A program made the position numbers and the translations under genes. The notes beneath the pieces were generated by a model. That model had not been told where the DNA came from. It saw nothing but the letters and a program-made list of their open reading frames with translations, and ran no database searches. DNA of 64,000 bases from Hyphobacterium marinum (lineage in GTDB: Bacteria; Pseudomonadota; Alphaproteobacteria; Caulobacterales; Maricaulaceae), in contig NZ_JAZDRO010000001.1 of the NCBI RefSeq assembly GCF_036330325.1, positions 186,001-250,000 on the forward strand, in the 5' to 3' direction. This document shows, in pieces, positions 24,739 through 33,742 of this stretch (position 1 is the stretch's first letter; each line of letters begins with the position of its first letter).

Positions 24739-25950
24739 CTAGTCGGCCTCCTCGTCGCGGCCGGGATGGAAACCATCATCGGCCTTGCGCTTGATCCATT
24801 TGAACCCTTCGCGCCGCGTGATCACGGCGACATCGACCGGGCCACCCACGCCTTCCGGCCCCAGCGACATGCGCATCTTCACCGAGGTGAGATGGACCAG
24901 CGATTCGGCAAGCCAGGCCATCTCGTCGGGCGGCATGCCCTGCAGCGTCGCGGCGAAGGGTCCCAGATGCATATCGTGGATGTAATCACGCAGATAGTCG
25001 AGGAAGACGCGGATGAAATCATCCGACATGCCGATATTTTCCGCATACATCCGGGCGCGCTGTTCCTCGCCGCGCGCCAATTCCTCGATCACCCGCTCGC
25101 CATTGGCACGGATTAGGTCGCGGAAGACGGTCAGCGCATAATCGAGGAAGGCCGGATCGACCCCGTGGACGAGCGAGATCATCACATTGCGCACCGCGAA
25201 GGGCAGCACATCGGACGGGTGATCCACAGTGATCTCGCTGGTGGTGCGTTTCGACACGGCGAGCCGGCCGGCGATGACGCCGTCGCTTTCCATATTGACC
25301 AGGGCGGGGAAGGTCTCGCGCTCCCCGAACCCGGAAATGACCACGCCGGAGCGCGCCACGGTCTCGATATCGGCGATGGTGATGCGATGCAGCAGCGTGC
25401 GCAGCTGGTCACGCATCGCCTTGTCGAGCTTGTCGCCGATATGGCTGCGCAAGATGTCCTCAAAGCGTTCGATCAGCCCGGGATAGGCGCGCACGAATTC
25501 GGCCTCGGTGATGTCGGCGAGGGCGGGGTGAGGCGCCCGTGCGGCGACATCGCGAATGAGCGGCTCGAGCGAACGGTTGACCAGCGCACAGGCCTCGATC
25601 GCTTTCAGGAAGGGGGCGGTCTTGGTCAGCGCGGCGAGCTCCATGTCGCGCTTGGAATAATCGTGAAACTTGCCGGCAAAGGCGAAGAAATCGTCCGCCC
25701 AGGCCTGAACCGTGGCGTGAGACCGCGCGCCGTGACGCTCGCGGTATTCCTTGATGATCACCTCCCAGGGCACGCGCATGAACTCGGCATTGCCGTAGAT
25801 CATCACGCCAACGGGATGATTGCGCGACAGGGCGAACAGCTTGTCCACGCTGTCATAGGTCTTCACCGTCATGCCCGATCCGAAGGTCGCCTTCGAATCG
25901 GCCGCAAGCGCGGTCGCCTGCTTGTTCAGAAGTGCGACTTCTGCGGTCAT
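24739..25950 (-). CDS. Proteasome-like (Ntn-hydrolase) protein of unknown function
   Basis: 403 aa. The first ~70 residues look like a proteasome beta/HslV/Anbu core: MTAEVALLNKQATALAADSK, KTYDSVDKLFALS and GVMIYGNAEF. With the ATG at 25950, Thr follows Met; if Met is removed, Thr is residue 1 and the Asp of AADSKAT falls at residue 17, as in proteasome beta subunits. Lys29 or Lys36 could play the Lys33 role. The remaining ~330 residues are mainly helical and unlike the proteasome. G6 at 25961-25966 is 10 nt before this ATG but only 1 nt before the alternative ATG at 25959, favouring this start. Confidence 0.65.
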   Translation of the reverse strand: MTAEVALLNKQATALAADSKATFGSGMTVKTYDSVDKLFALSRNHPVGVMIYGNAEFMRVPWEVIIKEYRERHGARSHATVQAWADDFFAFAGKFHDYSKRDMELAALTKTAPFLKAIEACALVNRSLEPLIRDVAARAPHPALADITEAEFVRAYPGLIERFEDILRSHIGDKLDKAMRDQLRTLLHRITIADIETVARSGVVISGFGERETFPALVNMESDGVIAGRLAVSKRTTSEITVDHPSDVLPFAVRNVMISLVHGVDPAFLDYALTVFRDLIRANGERVIEELARGEEQRARMYAENIGMSDDFIRVFLDYLRDYIHDMHLGPFAATLQGMPPDEMAWLAESLVHLTSVKMRMSLGPEGVGGPVDVAVITRREGFKWIKRKADDGFHPGRDEEAD

Positions 25951-26150
25951 CCCGCCCATTCCCCCCGGAGACTTTTACGCGTTAACCCTTACTAGCGCGC
26001 GCACGCGGGGCTGGGGAGTCGGTTCGCGTCTGGCGCGAAGCGGGACGCAGCCAGGCGCAACCGCGCATGGACAGACGGCGCAAATTTTGGTCTATGCGGG
26101 GTGAGAAACGGGGCCGCTCGCGGGCTCCGGACCATATCCAGGGGGCCTCC

Positions 26151-27116
26151 ATGCTGCGCGACGAGATGATCACGGTCTTCGGCGGATCGGGCTTTGTCGG
26201 ACGTTATGTGGTGCGTGCGCTCGCCCGGCGCGGCTATCGCGTCCGCGTCGCCACCCGCCGCCCGCATCTGGCTGGCGATCTGAAAGTCATGGGCGTGGTC
26301 GGCCAGATCCAGCTGGCCCAGGCCAATATCCGCGTTGAGTCCTCTGTCGATCGCGCCGTCGAAGGCGCGCATGCCGTGGTCAATCTGGTCGGTGTGCTGT
26401 CAGAATCCGGCCGCCAGACCTTCACCCGTCTGCACACGGCCGGGGCGAAAGCCGTCGCCGCCGCCGCGGATCGCGCGGGCGTCGAGCGCCTGATCCATGT
26501 GTCGGCCATCGGCGCGGATGCCGGATCGGAGTCGCGCTATGCCCGGTCAAAGGCCGAAGGCGAGGCCGCCGTGGCTAAAGCCTTCAAGGGCGCGACCATC
26601 ATGCGGCCCTCGATCATATTCGGGGCCGAGGACGAGTTTTTCAATCGCTTCGCGGCCATGGCGCGTTTCGTGCCGGCCCTGCCGCTGATCGGTGGCGGCA
26701 AGACGAAATTCCAGCCGGTCTTTGTCGGGGATGTCGCCGAGGCGGTCGCCAATGCCATCGCCGACCCCAAGACAATGGGTCAGGTCTATGAACTCGGCGG
26801 ACCGAAAGTCTACACGTTCAAGGAGCTGATGGCCTATCTGCTCGACACGGTGGACCGCCAGCGCTTCCTGGTGCCGCTTCCCTTCCCGATCGCCACGGTC
26901 ATGGGGATGGGCGGGGAGATGTTCGGCGCGCTGCCCTTTGCCGAACCCTTCCTGACCCGCGACCAGGTTCGCCAGCTGAAGGTCGATAATGTCGTGCATC
27001 CGCGCGCGCGCGGCCTGGAAGATCTCGGTGTCCGGCCCGAAACGGTGGAATCCATCGTGCCGACTTATCTCGGGCGCTATCGCCGCCACGGCCAGTTCCA
27101 CGAGCGGGAAGCCTAG
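26151..27116 (+). CDS. NDUFA9-like NAD(P)-binding complex I subunit
   Basis: 321 aa from the ATG at 26151, behind GGGGG. Extended SDR fold: ITVFGGSGFVGRYVVRALARRGYRV is the Rossmann glycine motif, HVSAIGADAGSESRYARSKAEGE holds a YxxxK-like segment, and RPSIIFGAEDEFFNRFA and FQPVFVGDVAEAV are typical of the NDUFA9/39-kDa subunit group, an accessory subunit of NADH:quinone oxidoreductase in mitochondria and alphaproteobacteria. A role in complex I stability is inferred from family. A repeat follows the stop. Confidence 0.88.
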   Translation: MLRDEMITVFGGSGFVGRYVVRALARRGYRVRVATRRPHLAGDLKVMGVVGQIQLAQANIRVESSVDRAVEGAHAVVNLVGVLSESGRQTFTRLHTAGAKAVAAAADRAGVERLIHVSAIGADAGSESRYARSKAEGEAAVAKAFKGATIMRPSIIFGAEDEFFNRFAAMARFVPALPLIGGGKTKFQPVFVGDVAEAVANAIADPKTMGQVYELGGPKVYTFKELMAYLLDTVDRQRFLVPLPFPIATVMGMGGEMFGALPFAEPFLTRDQVRQLKVDNVVHPRARGLEDLGVRPETVESIVPTYLGRYRRHGQFHEREA

Positions 27117-27120
27117 CTCT

Positions 27121-27235
27121 GTTTTCTCCCCCTGCTTGCGGGGGGAGTGGCCGAAGGCCGAGGGGGGGATTTTTATTCTATCCCCCCTCCGTCAGCTTCG
27201 CTGACACCTCCCCCGTGAACGGGGGAGGAAACTGA
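27121..27235. repeat. Composite GC-rich palindromic repeat between the NDUFA9-like gene and uppP
   Basis: Same two modules as 1010-1108 but in inverted, swapped order: CTCCCCCTGCTTGCGGGGGGAG (27126-27147 region) and CCTCCCCCGTGAACGGGGGA (27205-27230 region), joined by smaller palindromes GTCAGCTTCGCTGAC and GGCCGAAGGCC. It sits between convergent genes and may also end transcription. Confidence 0.8.
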
Positions 27236-27244
27236 ATTTAGCCC

Positions 27245-28045
27245 CTAAACCAGGAAGACGAAAATCGCTGCGCCGAGTGCGAGGCGGTAGAGGACGAAGG
27301 GCAGGAATCCCAGCCGTTCCACCACCCGCATCAGCACGAAGATCGAGGCCAGCGCCGAGACAAAGGACAGGCCTGCGACGACGAGGCCGTCGGCAAAGCT
27401 CGCGCCCGTATCAACCCCACGGAAAAGATCAAACCCCGCGACGAGACCGAAGGCGGCGATCACGGGGATCGCCATCAGCATGGAAAAGCGCGCCGCTTCG
27501 GGCCGGGTCATGCCCAGCGCACGCGCCGCAGTCATGGTCGTGCCTGACCGGCTCGCGCCGGGAATGAGGGAGAAGACCTGCGCCACGCCAATGAGAAACG
27601 CATCGCGCCAGGAGAGCGTCTCCGCTGTTGTCACGCGGCGGCCATAGCGATCCGCGAGCCAGAGCGGCAGGGCAAAGATCAGTGTTGCGGCACCAATGAT
27701 GGCGGGCGTGCGGATCGCCTCGACCATGCCGGTAAAATAAAGCGCGCCCGCGCCGATGATGACCGGCGGAGTCGCCACGGCGACCAGCAGGGCCAGCCGT
27801 CCGCCGGGCGTCATCTTTCCGGTCAGCAGGGCGAACTTGCCCAGACCGATCTCCCAGATATCGCGGCGGAAATAGACCAGCACAGCGAAGAGGCTGCCGA
27901 GATGGGCCATGACATCGATCAGCGGGCTGTGGTCTTCCAGCTGGACCACGATCCCCGCCAGGATCAGATGCGCCGAGGAACTGACAGGCAGAAACTCGGT
28001 CAGTCCCTGAACGAGGGCGAGGAGGACAAGGTAGGAGAGGGCCAT
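27245..28045 (-). CDS. uppP: Undecaprenyl-diphosphatase
   Basis: 266-aa polytopic membrane protein (BacA/UppP) that recycles undecaprenyl pyrophosphate to the monophosphate carrier for peptidoglycan and surface polysaccharides. The two catalytic boxes are visible: QGLTEFLPVSSSAHL near the N-terminus and PGASRSGTTM in the middle. About eight membrane segments. Size and motifs are normal. Confidence 0.97.
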   Translation of the reverse strand: MALSYLVLLALVQGLTEFLPVSSSAHLILAGIVVQLEDHSPLIDVMAHLGSLFAVLVYFRRDIWEIGLGKFALLTGKMTPGGRLALLVAVATPPVIIGAGALYFTGMVEAIRTPAIIGAATLIFALPLWLADRYGRRVTTAETLSWRDAFLIGVAQVFSLIPGASRSGTTMTAARALGMTRPEAARFSMLMAIPVIAAFGLVAGFDLFRGVDTGASFADGLVVAGLSFVSALASIFVLMRVVERLGFLPFVLYRLALGAAIFVFLV

Positions 28046-28088
28046 GGGGGACTTCGCTTTACTCTCGTTTTCCGATCAACTCCCCAAT

Positions 28089-31000
28089 CTATCCGGCTGT
28101 TTCCGCTTCGGCTTCAAGCGCTTTCTGCCGTGCATTCGCCGCCTCTTCGTGGCGCTGGAGATGCTCACAAGCTTTTGCGAGCCGCTTCCAATCTCCCGGT
28201 GTGCCTGTTTCTTCAGCAAGCCCACGGGCCAAGCTCAGACCTTTTTCCGTTTCTTGGGGTATCCGCACAAGAACAGAGATTTCAAAGCGACGAAATTCGA
28301 GTTTTCCGGGCTTGGTGGAGCGCGCCGCTGCTATTGCCTTGAGAGCACCGGCATCATCGCCCGCTTTCACAAGCATTTTGGCCAAACGGTAATTGTCCGG
28401 TGCAGCAGCCGTCAAACTCGCTAACTCGCGAGCGGCCTCGAGCGCGGCGGCTTCCTCCCCTTCCATTCTGTCCAGATTGCTGACGTATACTCGACGGGCG
28501 AGAACGCGGGTCGGTTCCTTTTCGAGAGCCTTACTGGCCGCGTTGACCGCTTCCCGGTTTCGGTTGTGTTTTCCCAAGATCAGTGAATAGCGTTCCCAAT
28601 CACTAGGTTTGTCGGACACCTCTGCTAATTTTTGATAAGCTTCGAGTGTTTCCATTCCGAATCGATCCAGCTTCTCAAGATTGCGGGCCAGCATGCGAAG
28701 GGCAGACTCATTCTCGGGATCGATATCGACAGCTTTTCGCGAAGCGTTAGCGGCAGCATCTGTTTCACCAGCGCCGTGATGCGCCGCCGCCAGCCGTATC
28801 CAGTCTTCAGCACGGCCCGTTCGTGGGGCAATCTCCTTCAAAAGGGGTATGCCTTCATGGGCGCGGCCAGGCGATTTTGACAGATTGATCGCCAGACTCA
28901 CGCCAGCCCTGTAATGTTCCGGATCAATCTGGATCGCCTTTTCAGCTGCCAAAATGGCTTCATCTGTTCGGCTAAGGCGCCCCAAAGTTACACTCAGCCT
29001 GTACCAATCATCGGCTTGGTTACCTTGTTCGCAAACGATTTCTTGATGGTGTGCAGCCGACGATTCTTTTCCTGGAATGTTGGCCAGATTCAAAGCAAGG
29101 ACACGACGGGCTTCCAAATTTCCGGGGTCATTCGTCACGGCTTTCTGCGCAGAATCGACTGCATCTTGATACTGACCGGAGCGCCCCTGGGTGGCGGCCA
29201 GCCGATACCAGTCCGTACTTTCGTTTGTTTCATTAGCTAAATCATTCAATGCCTGAATGCCTTCTTCAACACGATCAGGCAATCGCGTGGTCTGCACGGC
29301 AAAAAGACGGCGCGCTTCGATATTGTCCGGGTCGAGCTCAACAGCCCGTGCATGAGCTTCGGCGGCTTTATCGAAAACGCCGATAGCATTATAGGCCTTG
29401 CCCAACCGCGACCAATCCCCTGCACTATCAGCAATCTTGGCCAGCCTTGCCATCACCTCTATGCGGTCAGCGTATGGGCGCTCCAGATGCGACAGGTTGA
29501 TGGACAGGCTGCGCAAGGCATCCTCATTATCCGGGTCTTTCGCCAATGCAGATTCTGCAGCGTTCACTGCGTCCTCGTGACGGTCGGCCTTCCCCAACGC
29601 AACGCTGTAGCCAGCCCACTCCGCGGCCGTATCAATCTGTTCGGCGAGACGCTTCTGGAGTTCGATGGACTCCCCCTCGCGGCCGGGTATCTGTTCAACG
29701 GACCGCGCCAGACTGCGCATCGCATTTACATCGCGGGGTCTAATACGAAGTGCTTTCTGCGCCGCATCAACCGCGTCCTCGGCATAGCCATTGATTCCAA
29801 ATGCTATGCTGATCGCCGTCAACAGACCGGCATCGTCACCAGACAGCTTTTCGGCTTGCCGAAAATGGCGGACGGCTTGTCCCCGCTCTTCAAGACTCGC
29901 ATAGACCCGTCCCAGACTCAGGCATATCGCGCCATCCCCCGGATTCAGTTTTTTTGCTTTCGTCAGAGCTGGCAACGCTTCCTTATGTTTGCCGGCGCGA
30001 TCGAGTGCGATTCCCAGTGTCTGCCAACCACGCGCATCATCAGGGTCAAGTTTGACGGCGTGGCGCGCCGCATCAATTGATTGAGGCTGCTTCCCGGAGC
30101 GCTCATAAGCAATGGCAAGACTGTACCAAGCGCGCGGGCTTTGGGGATTGAGGCCGCAGGCCTTTTTCAAGGATTCAACCGACTCCTTGTGATTGCCGAA
30201 CCGGCCCTGGAGAATGCCCAGATTCAGCCAAACGAAGTCATTATCGGGGGCCACTTCTGCCGCTTGGCGGGCTGTTGCCAGGCTGGCACGTGGATTGGCC
30301 GTATCGCCTTGCAAATACGCGAGTTGAAACAGAGCCGGAACATGCCGTTTATCAACCCTGACCGCCTGTTCTGCCGAGATAATGGCTGAATCCCGTTCAC
30401 CGAGAGATTCTTGGATCAGTGAAATGGATAGCCAAAGTACAGCACAACGATTGCGCCGCTTTCGCACAGCCCGGCGCAGGACTGACAGGGTCTCCCGCTC
30501 CAACCCCAGAGAAATCGCGACCGAGTACAATCCGGGGATGCCTGCTAGGAGTTTCGGAGACAGGCTTCGTCGTTGCAGCCCATAGTCCAGCGACTTCAGG
30601 AAGCTGGTGAAATCATCGCGGCTGACTTGGCCGGATTCCAAATAGGCCGACGGACAAACCAGTTCGTCGTCAAATTCGAAAACCCAGGCCAGCAAATCCC
30701 GGCGAATTGCGCGCTGAATCTTCGCTCCTGATCGCGCAAATACGCCACCCGAGGGCCCCAATGTAGTTGCCAGATGGACAGCGAGCTTCTGCTGGGGGGG
30801 AATCCGTAACCGGTACAGGATGGACAGGGCCCGAAAGACGCTGGCCCGCTCGGGATAGGGAGCAATCGCTGTTCGATAGACTTCGTTGGTCCAGTCAGCC
30901 GGATAGCTGAAGGAGTAATCGACTGTATCGGACAATTGTATCGGGTGGGACCGGTCTTGTTTTTTTCGTGCGAGATCGGAGAAAGGAATCATGATGCCGC

Positions 31001-31943
31001 GCGGCGTACCGTCGCTCTTTCGGCTGATGGCCGCCACGGCTTCGGTATCAATCTCAAAACCGAAATACGTCGCTACAGCCTTTATGAAACGATACCGGAC
31101 GCGCTTGTGAATCGCCCGCAATTGATAGGTTTTGAATTCGGACAATATTCCGGATCCGGCGTTTATTTTTTCGAGTGAATCCGGCTCGTCGGATGCCGTG
31201 AGAATAACGCGCCAGTCGCGATTTCCCTGGCGAGCGCGCATCCATTCTATCGTGGCGGCGAGCCTGTCTTCAAAGCCCCGATACTGTTCATCCCCTGTCT
31301 GGCTCTTAAGAGCATCCGTACCCAGGCGCGTCTCGATTTCATCTATGAACAGAATGAGCGTGCGTGGAACGAAATCGTCCGGAATGGAATCTGGCTTGGG
31401 ACGGTCAAATTCGCCCTTGGGATAGAGAATGCATACTTCTTCACCTTTTCTCTCAGCGATCCGCTGAATGTGTTCAATGCACTCGCGGGTTTTTCCCAAG
31501 CCCCGCCGCCCGGTCATCATGAGAAGGGGAGTGTTGATCTCTGCGAGAAACTTGCCTTGGAGGCCCGCCGAAAATCTTTCCTGATAAGGGAAGTCGTCGT
31601 GCTTCTCTCCACGCGACTTCTTCAGTTCTGAAATCCGTTCGGTAGAGTAAATGTGAAAGGGAAATTCCGGCTTCCCCTCCCTGATAACAACTTGCCGGGT
31701 TTCGCGGGTCCGGGCAGGGAAAAACATGCGCCAAAGGCCGATGACTGCAGCCAGAGCAGGGGGGGCCCCCAACGCAACAACAGCGAGTTGCTGATCCGAC
31801 CCTGACAAGCCGGCCCAGAAACTGCGTATGCCGGCTAACAGGTTTCCACCTGCATTGCTCAGCCAGTTTATTGGGTCCGGGTATATCCAGAACACCGATC
31901 CGACACCGACAATAAAAATTATCAGGGCGAGAAAACTGCGCAT
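28089..31943 (-). CDS. Large membrane-anchored P-loop NTPase with about 20 TPR repeats
   Basis: 1284 aa. Two N-terminal membrane segments (about 3-21 and 52-74) are followed by a cytoplasmic NTPase: Walker A GRRGLGKT (145-152) and Walker B LILFIDEIE (196-204), with VILTASDEPDS as a sensor-like strand and a winged-helix-like region around 330-460. From about residue 510 to the end there are tandem TPR units (for example AWYSLAIAYERSGKQPQSID, GWQTLGIALDRAGKHKEALP), the later ones with a longer period. The plan resembles STAND-type signalling NTPases. No partner gene is adjacent: uppP lies 43 bp downstream and a divergent efflux gene upstream. Confidence 0.8.
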   Translation of the reverse strand: MRSFLALIIFIVGVGSVFWIYPDPINWLSNAGGNLLAGIRSFWAGLSGSDQQLAVVALGAPPALAAVIGLWRMFFPARTRETRQVVIREGKPEFPFHIYSTERISELKKSRGEKHDDFPYQERFSAGLQGKFLAEINTPLLMMTGRRGLGKTRECIEHIQRIAERKGEEVCILYPKGEFDRPKPDSIPDDFVPRTLILFIDEIETRLGTDALKSQTGDEQYRGFEDRLAATIEWMRARQGNRDWRVILTASDEPDSLEKINAGSGILSEFKTYQLRAIHKRVRYRFIKAVATYFGFEIDTEAVAAISRKSDGTPRGIMIPFSDLARKKQDRSHPIQLSDTVDYSFSYPADWTNEVYRTAIAPYPERASVFRALSILYRLRIPPQQKLAVHLATTLGPSGGVFARSGAKIQRAIRRDLLAWVFEFDDELVCPSAYLESGQVSRDDFTSFLKSLDYGLQRRSLSPKLLAGIPGLYSVAISLGLERETLSVLRRAVRKRRNRCAVLWLSISLIQESLGERDSAIISAEQAVRVDKRHVPALFQLAYLQGDTANPRASLATARQAAEVAPDNDFVWLNLGILQGRFGNHKESVESLKKACGLNPQSPRAWYSLAIAYERSGKQPQSIDAARHAVKLDPDDARGWQTLGIALDRAGKHKEALPALTKAKKLNPGDGAICLSLGRVYASLEERGQAVRHFRQAEKLSGDDAGLLTAISIAFGINGYAEDAVDAAQKALRIRPRDVNAMRSLARSVEQIPGREGESIELQKRLAEQIDTAAEWAGYSVALGKADRHEDAVNAAESALAKDPDNEDALRSLSINLSHLERPYADRIEVMARLAKIADSAGDWSRLGKAYNAIGVFDKAAEAHARAVELDPDNIEARRLFAVQTTRLPDRVEEGIQALNDLANETNESTDWYRLAATQGRSGQYQDAVDSAQKAVTNDPGNLEARRVLALNLANIPGKESSAAHHQEIVCEQGNQADDWYRLSVTLGRLSRTDEAILAAEKAIQIDPEHYRAGVSLAINLSKSPGRAHEGIPLLKEIAPRTGRAEDWIRLAAAHHGAGETDAAANASRKAVDIDPENESALRMLARNLEKLDRFGMETLEAYQKLAEVSDKPSDWERYSLILGKHNRNREAVNAASKALEKEPTRVLARRVYVSNLDRMEGEEAAALEAARELASLTAAAPDNYRLAKMLVKAGDDAGALKAIAAARSTKPGKLEFRRFEISVLVRIPQETEKGLSLARGLAEETGTPGDWKRLAKACEHLQRHEEAANARQKALEAEAETAG

Positions 31944-32041
31944 GATCTCAACTTAGACGATAATTCGCATTAGAAGAACCGCATAATTTCCTCGCGCCTC
32001 CCCGATTGACGCCCGGCCCTGCGCCGCCCTAAGTCGCGGGC

Positions 32042-33022
32042 ATGCCCCATGACGCGCCCCATCACGACGCTGGCGGACCGGGAAAGCTCGATCCGGCCGA
32101 CGCGCGCAAGATCACCGGTGCGGCCACGACTCTGTCGGTCGGGATTGCGCTGACGCTGGTCGCAGCCAAGCTCGCCGCGTGGATCGCCTCGGGCTCTATC
32201 GCCCTGCTCGCCTCGCTTGCTGACAGTGCGCTCGACCTTGCCGCCTCGCTGACGACCTTCTTCGCGGTGCGTTATGCGGCCTCGCCGGCTGACCGGGAAC
32301 ACCGTTTCGGTCATGGCAAGGCGGAAGCCTTTGCCAGCTTTTTACAAGCCCTTTTCATCGCCGTGTCAGCCGGCTGGCTGATGTGGGAGGCGGGGCAGCG
32401 GCTCATCGATCCTGAACCCATCCGCCATGGCGGATGGGCGATCGGCGTGATGGTGCTCTCCATCGTGCTGACGGCGCTTCTGATCTGGGCGCAGAGCCGG
32501 GCCATCGCCAAGACCGGCTCGGTCGCCGTCACCGGCGACCGCGCCCATTACGTCGCCGACCTTGCCTCCAACCTCGCCGTCATGGCGGGGATCGCGCTGA
32601 CCGCCTTTTTCGCCGTCGGGCGCGCCGACCCGGCCATCGCCATCGCGGTGGCGCTGTGGCTGTTCTGGTCGGCCTGGGGCGTGGCAAAGGGCGCACTCGA
32701 CCACCTCCTCGACCACGAATTGCCCGACGAGGAACGCGACCGCATTCGCGAGATCGCCCTGCAGGACCCCAAAATGCTGGGCGTTCACCAGCTGCGCACC
32801 CGAGCCGCCGGACCTCTGGTCCATATCCAGTTCCACGCCGACCTCAATCCGGAACTGACACTGGACTCCGCCCACCAGATTCTCGTCGCCTGCGAGCGCC
32901 GGCTGATGGAGGTCTATCCGGCCGCCGACATCATCATCCACCCCGATCCGAAGGGGCGCGCCGAACCGCACGGTTCCGACTTTTTCCGCGCCGACCACGA
33001 CGCGGCAGACGAAAGCGCTTAA
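32042..33022 (+). CDS. Cation diffusion facilitator (FieF-like metal efflux)
   Basis: 326 aa. Six membrane helices with the paired metal-binding sites of CDF transporters: LADSALDLAAS (D-x-x-x-D) in TM2 and DRAHYVADLASN (H-x-x-x-D) in TM5. A C-terminal cytoplasmic ferredoxin-like domain is present (LRTRAAGPLVHIQFHADLNPEL). A His-containing N-terminus (MPHDAPHHDAGG) may bind metal. It exports divalent cations such as iron or zinc by proton antiport; the exact ion is not readable. Confidence 0.94.
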   Translation: MPHDAPHHDAGGPGKLDPADARKITGAATTLSVGIALTLVAAKLAAWIASGSIALLASLADSALDLAASLTTFFAVRYAASPADREHRFGHGKAEAFASFLQALFIAVSAGWLMWEAGQRLIDPEPIRHGGWAIGVMVLSIVLTALLIWAQSRAIAKTGSVAVTGDRAHYVADLASNLAVMAGIALTAFFAVGRADPAIAIAVALWLFWSAWGVAKGALDHLLDHELPDEERDRIREIALQDPKMLGVHQLRTRAAGPLVHIQFHADLNPELTLDSAHQILVACERRLMEVYPAADIIIHPDPKGRAEPHGSDFFRADHDAADESA

Positions 33023-33055
33023 ACCGGGCCGCGAAGCACACTAGGCTTGCACCCC

Positions 33056-33733
33056 ATGCGCATCCTTCATCACTGGCCGCTCGATCCCTTCTCCCGTCAG
33101 GTCCGCCTCGCCCTCGCCGAGAAAGGGCTGGAGATCGATACGCGCCTCGAAAAACCGTGGTCGAACCCGGAGAGCATTCTCGCCGTCAATCCGGCTGGCA
33201 CGCTGCCCGTGCTGGTCGATGACCGCGAAGGCGCGCGCCTGACCGTGTGCGAATCCGGCCCCGTCCTCGCCTATCTCGAAGAGGCCTATCCCGAACCCGC
33301 CCTGATGCCGAAGGGCGTGGCGGAGCGCGCGGAAATGCGCCGCCTGATGAGCTGGTTCGACCGGAAATATGACGGCGAGGTCAACGCCTATCTCCTGCAT
33401 GAGAAGCTGGAAAAACGCGCGCAGGGCCTCGGCGCGCCCGATCCGGCCATGCTGCGGCTAGGCCGCGAGCACTTGCGCGGGCATCTCGACTATCTCTCAG
33501 GACTTCTCGAAGCGCGCGACGGGCTCGCCGGTCCGCGCTACACGCTCGCCGATGTCGTCGCGGCAGCGCATCTCTCGTGTGCGGATTATCTCGGCGATGT
33601 GCCGTGGGAGGAATTCGAGCCGGTGCGCGCCTGGTATGCGCGGGTGAAATGCCGCCCGGCCTTCCGCGCCCTCCTCGCCGACCGCTTGCCGGGGCTGGAA
33701 CCGGCGAGCCATTATGCGGACCTGGATTTTTAG
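33056..33733 (+). CDS. fzlA: FzlA-like glutathione S-transferase-family division protein
   Basis: 225 aa. GST fold, with thioredoxin-like N-terminus (MRILHHWPLDPFSRQVRLAL, VNPAGTLPVLVDD, CESGPVLAYLEE) and helical C-terminal domain. The sequence RRLMSWFDRKYDGEVNAYLLHEKLEKR and the C-terminal tail SHYADLDF match what I recall of Caulobacter FzlA, which binds FtsZ filaments and is needed for constriction; there it does not act as a GST enzyme. The ATG at 33056 replaces an upstream TTG. queG lies close downstream. Confidence 0.8.
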   Translation: MRILHHWPLDPFSRQVRLALAEKGLEIDTRLEKPWSNPESILAVNPAGTLPVLVDDREGARLTVCESGPVLAYLEEAYPEPALMPKGVAERAEMRRLMSWFDRKYDGEVNAYLLHEKLEKRAQGLGAPDPAMLRLGREHLRGHLDYLSGLLEARDGLAGPRYTLADVVAAAHLSCADYLGDVPWEEFEPVRAWYARVKCRPAFRALLADRLPGLEPASHYADLDF

Positions 33734-33742
33734 GGGGTGCAG

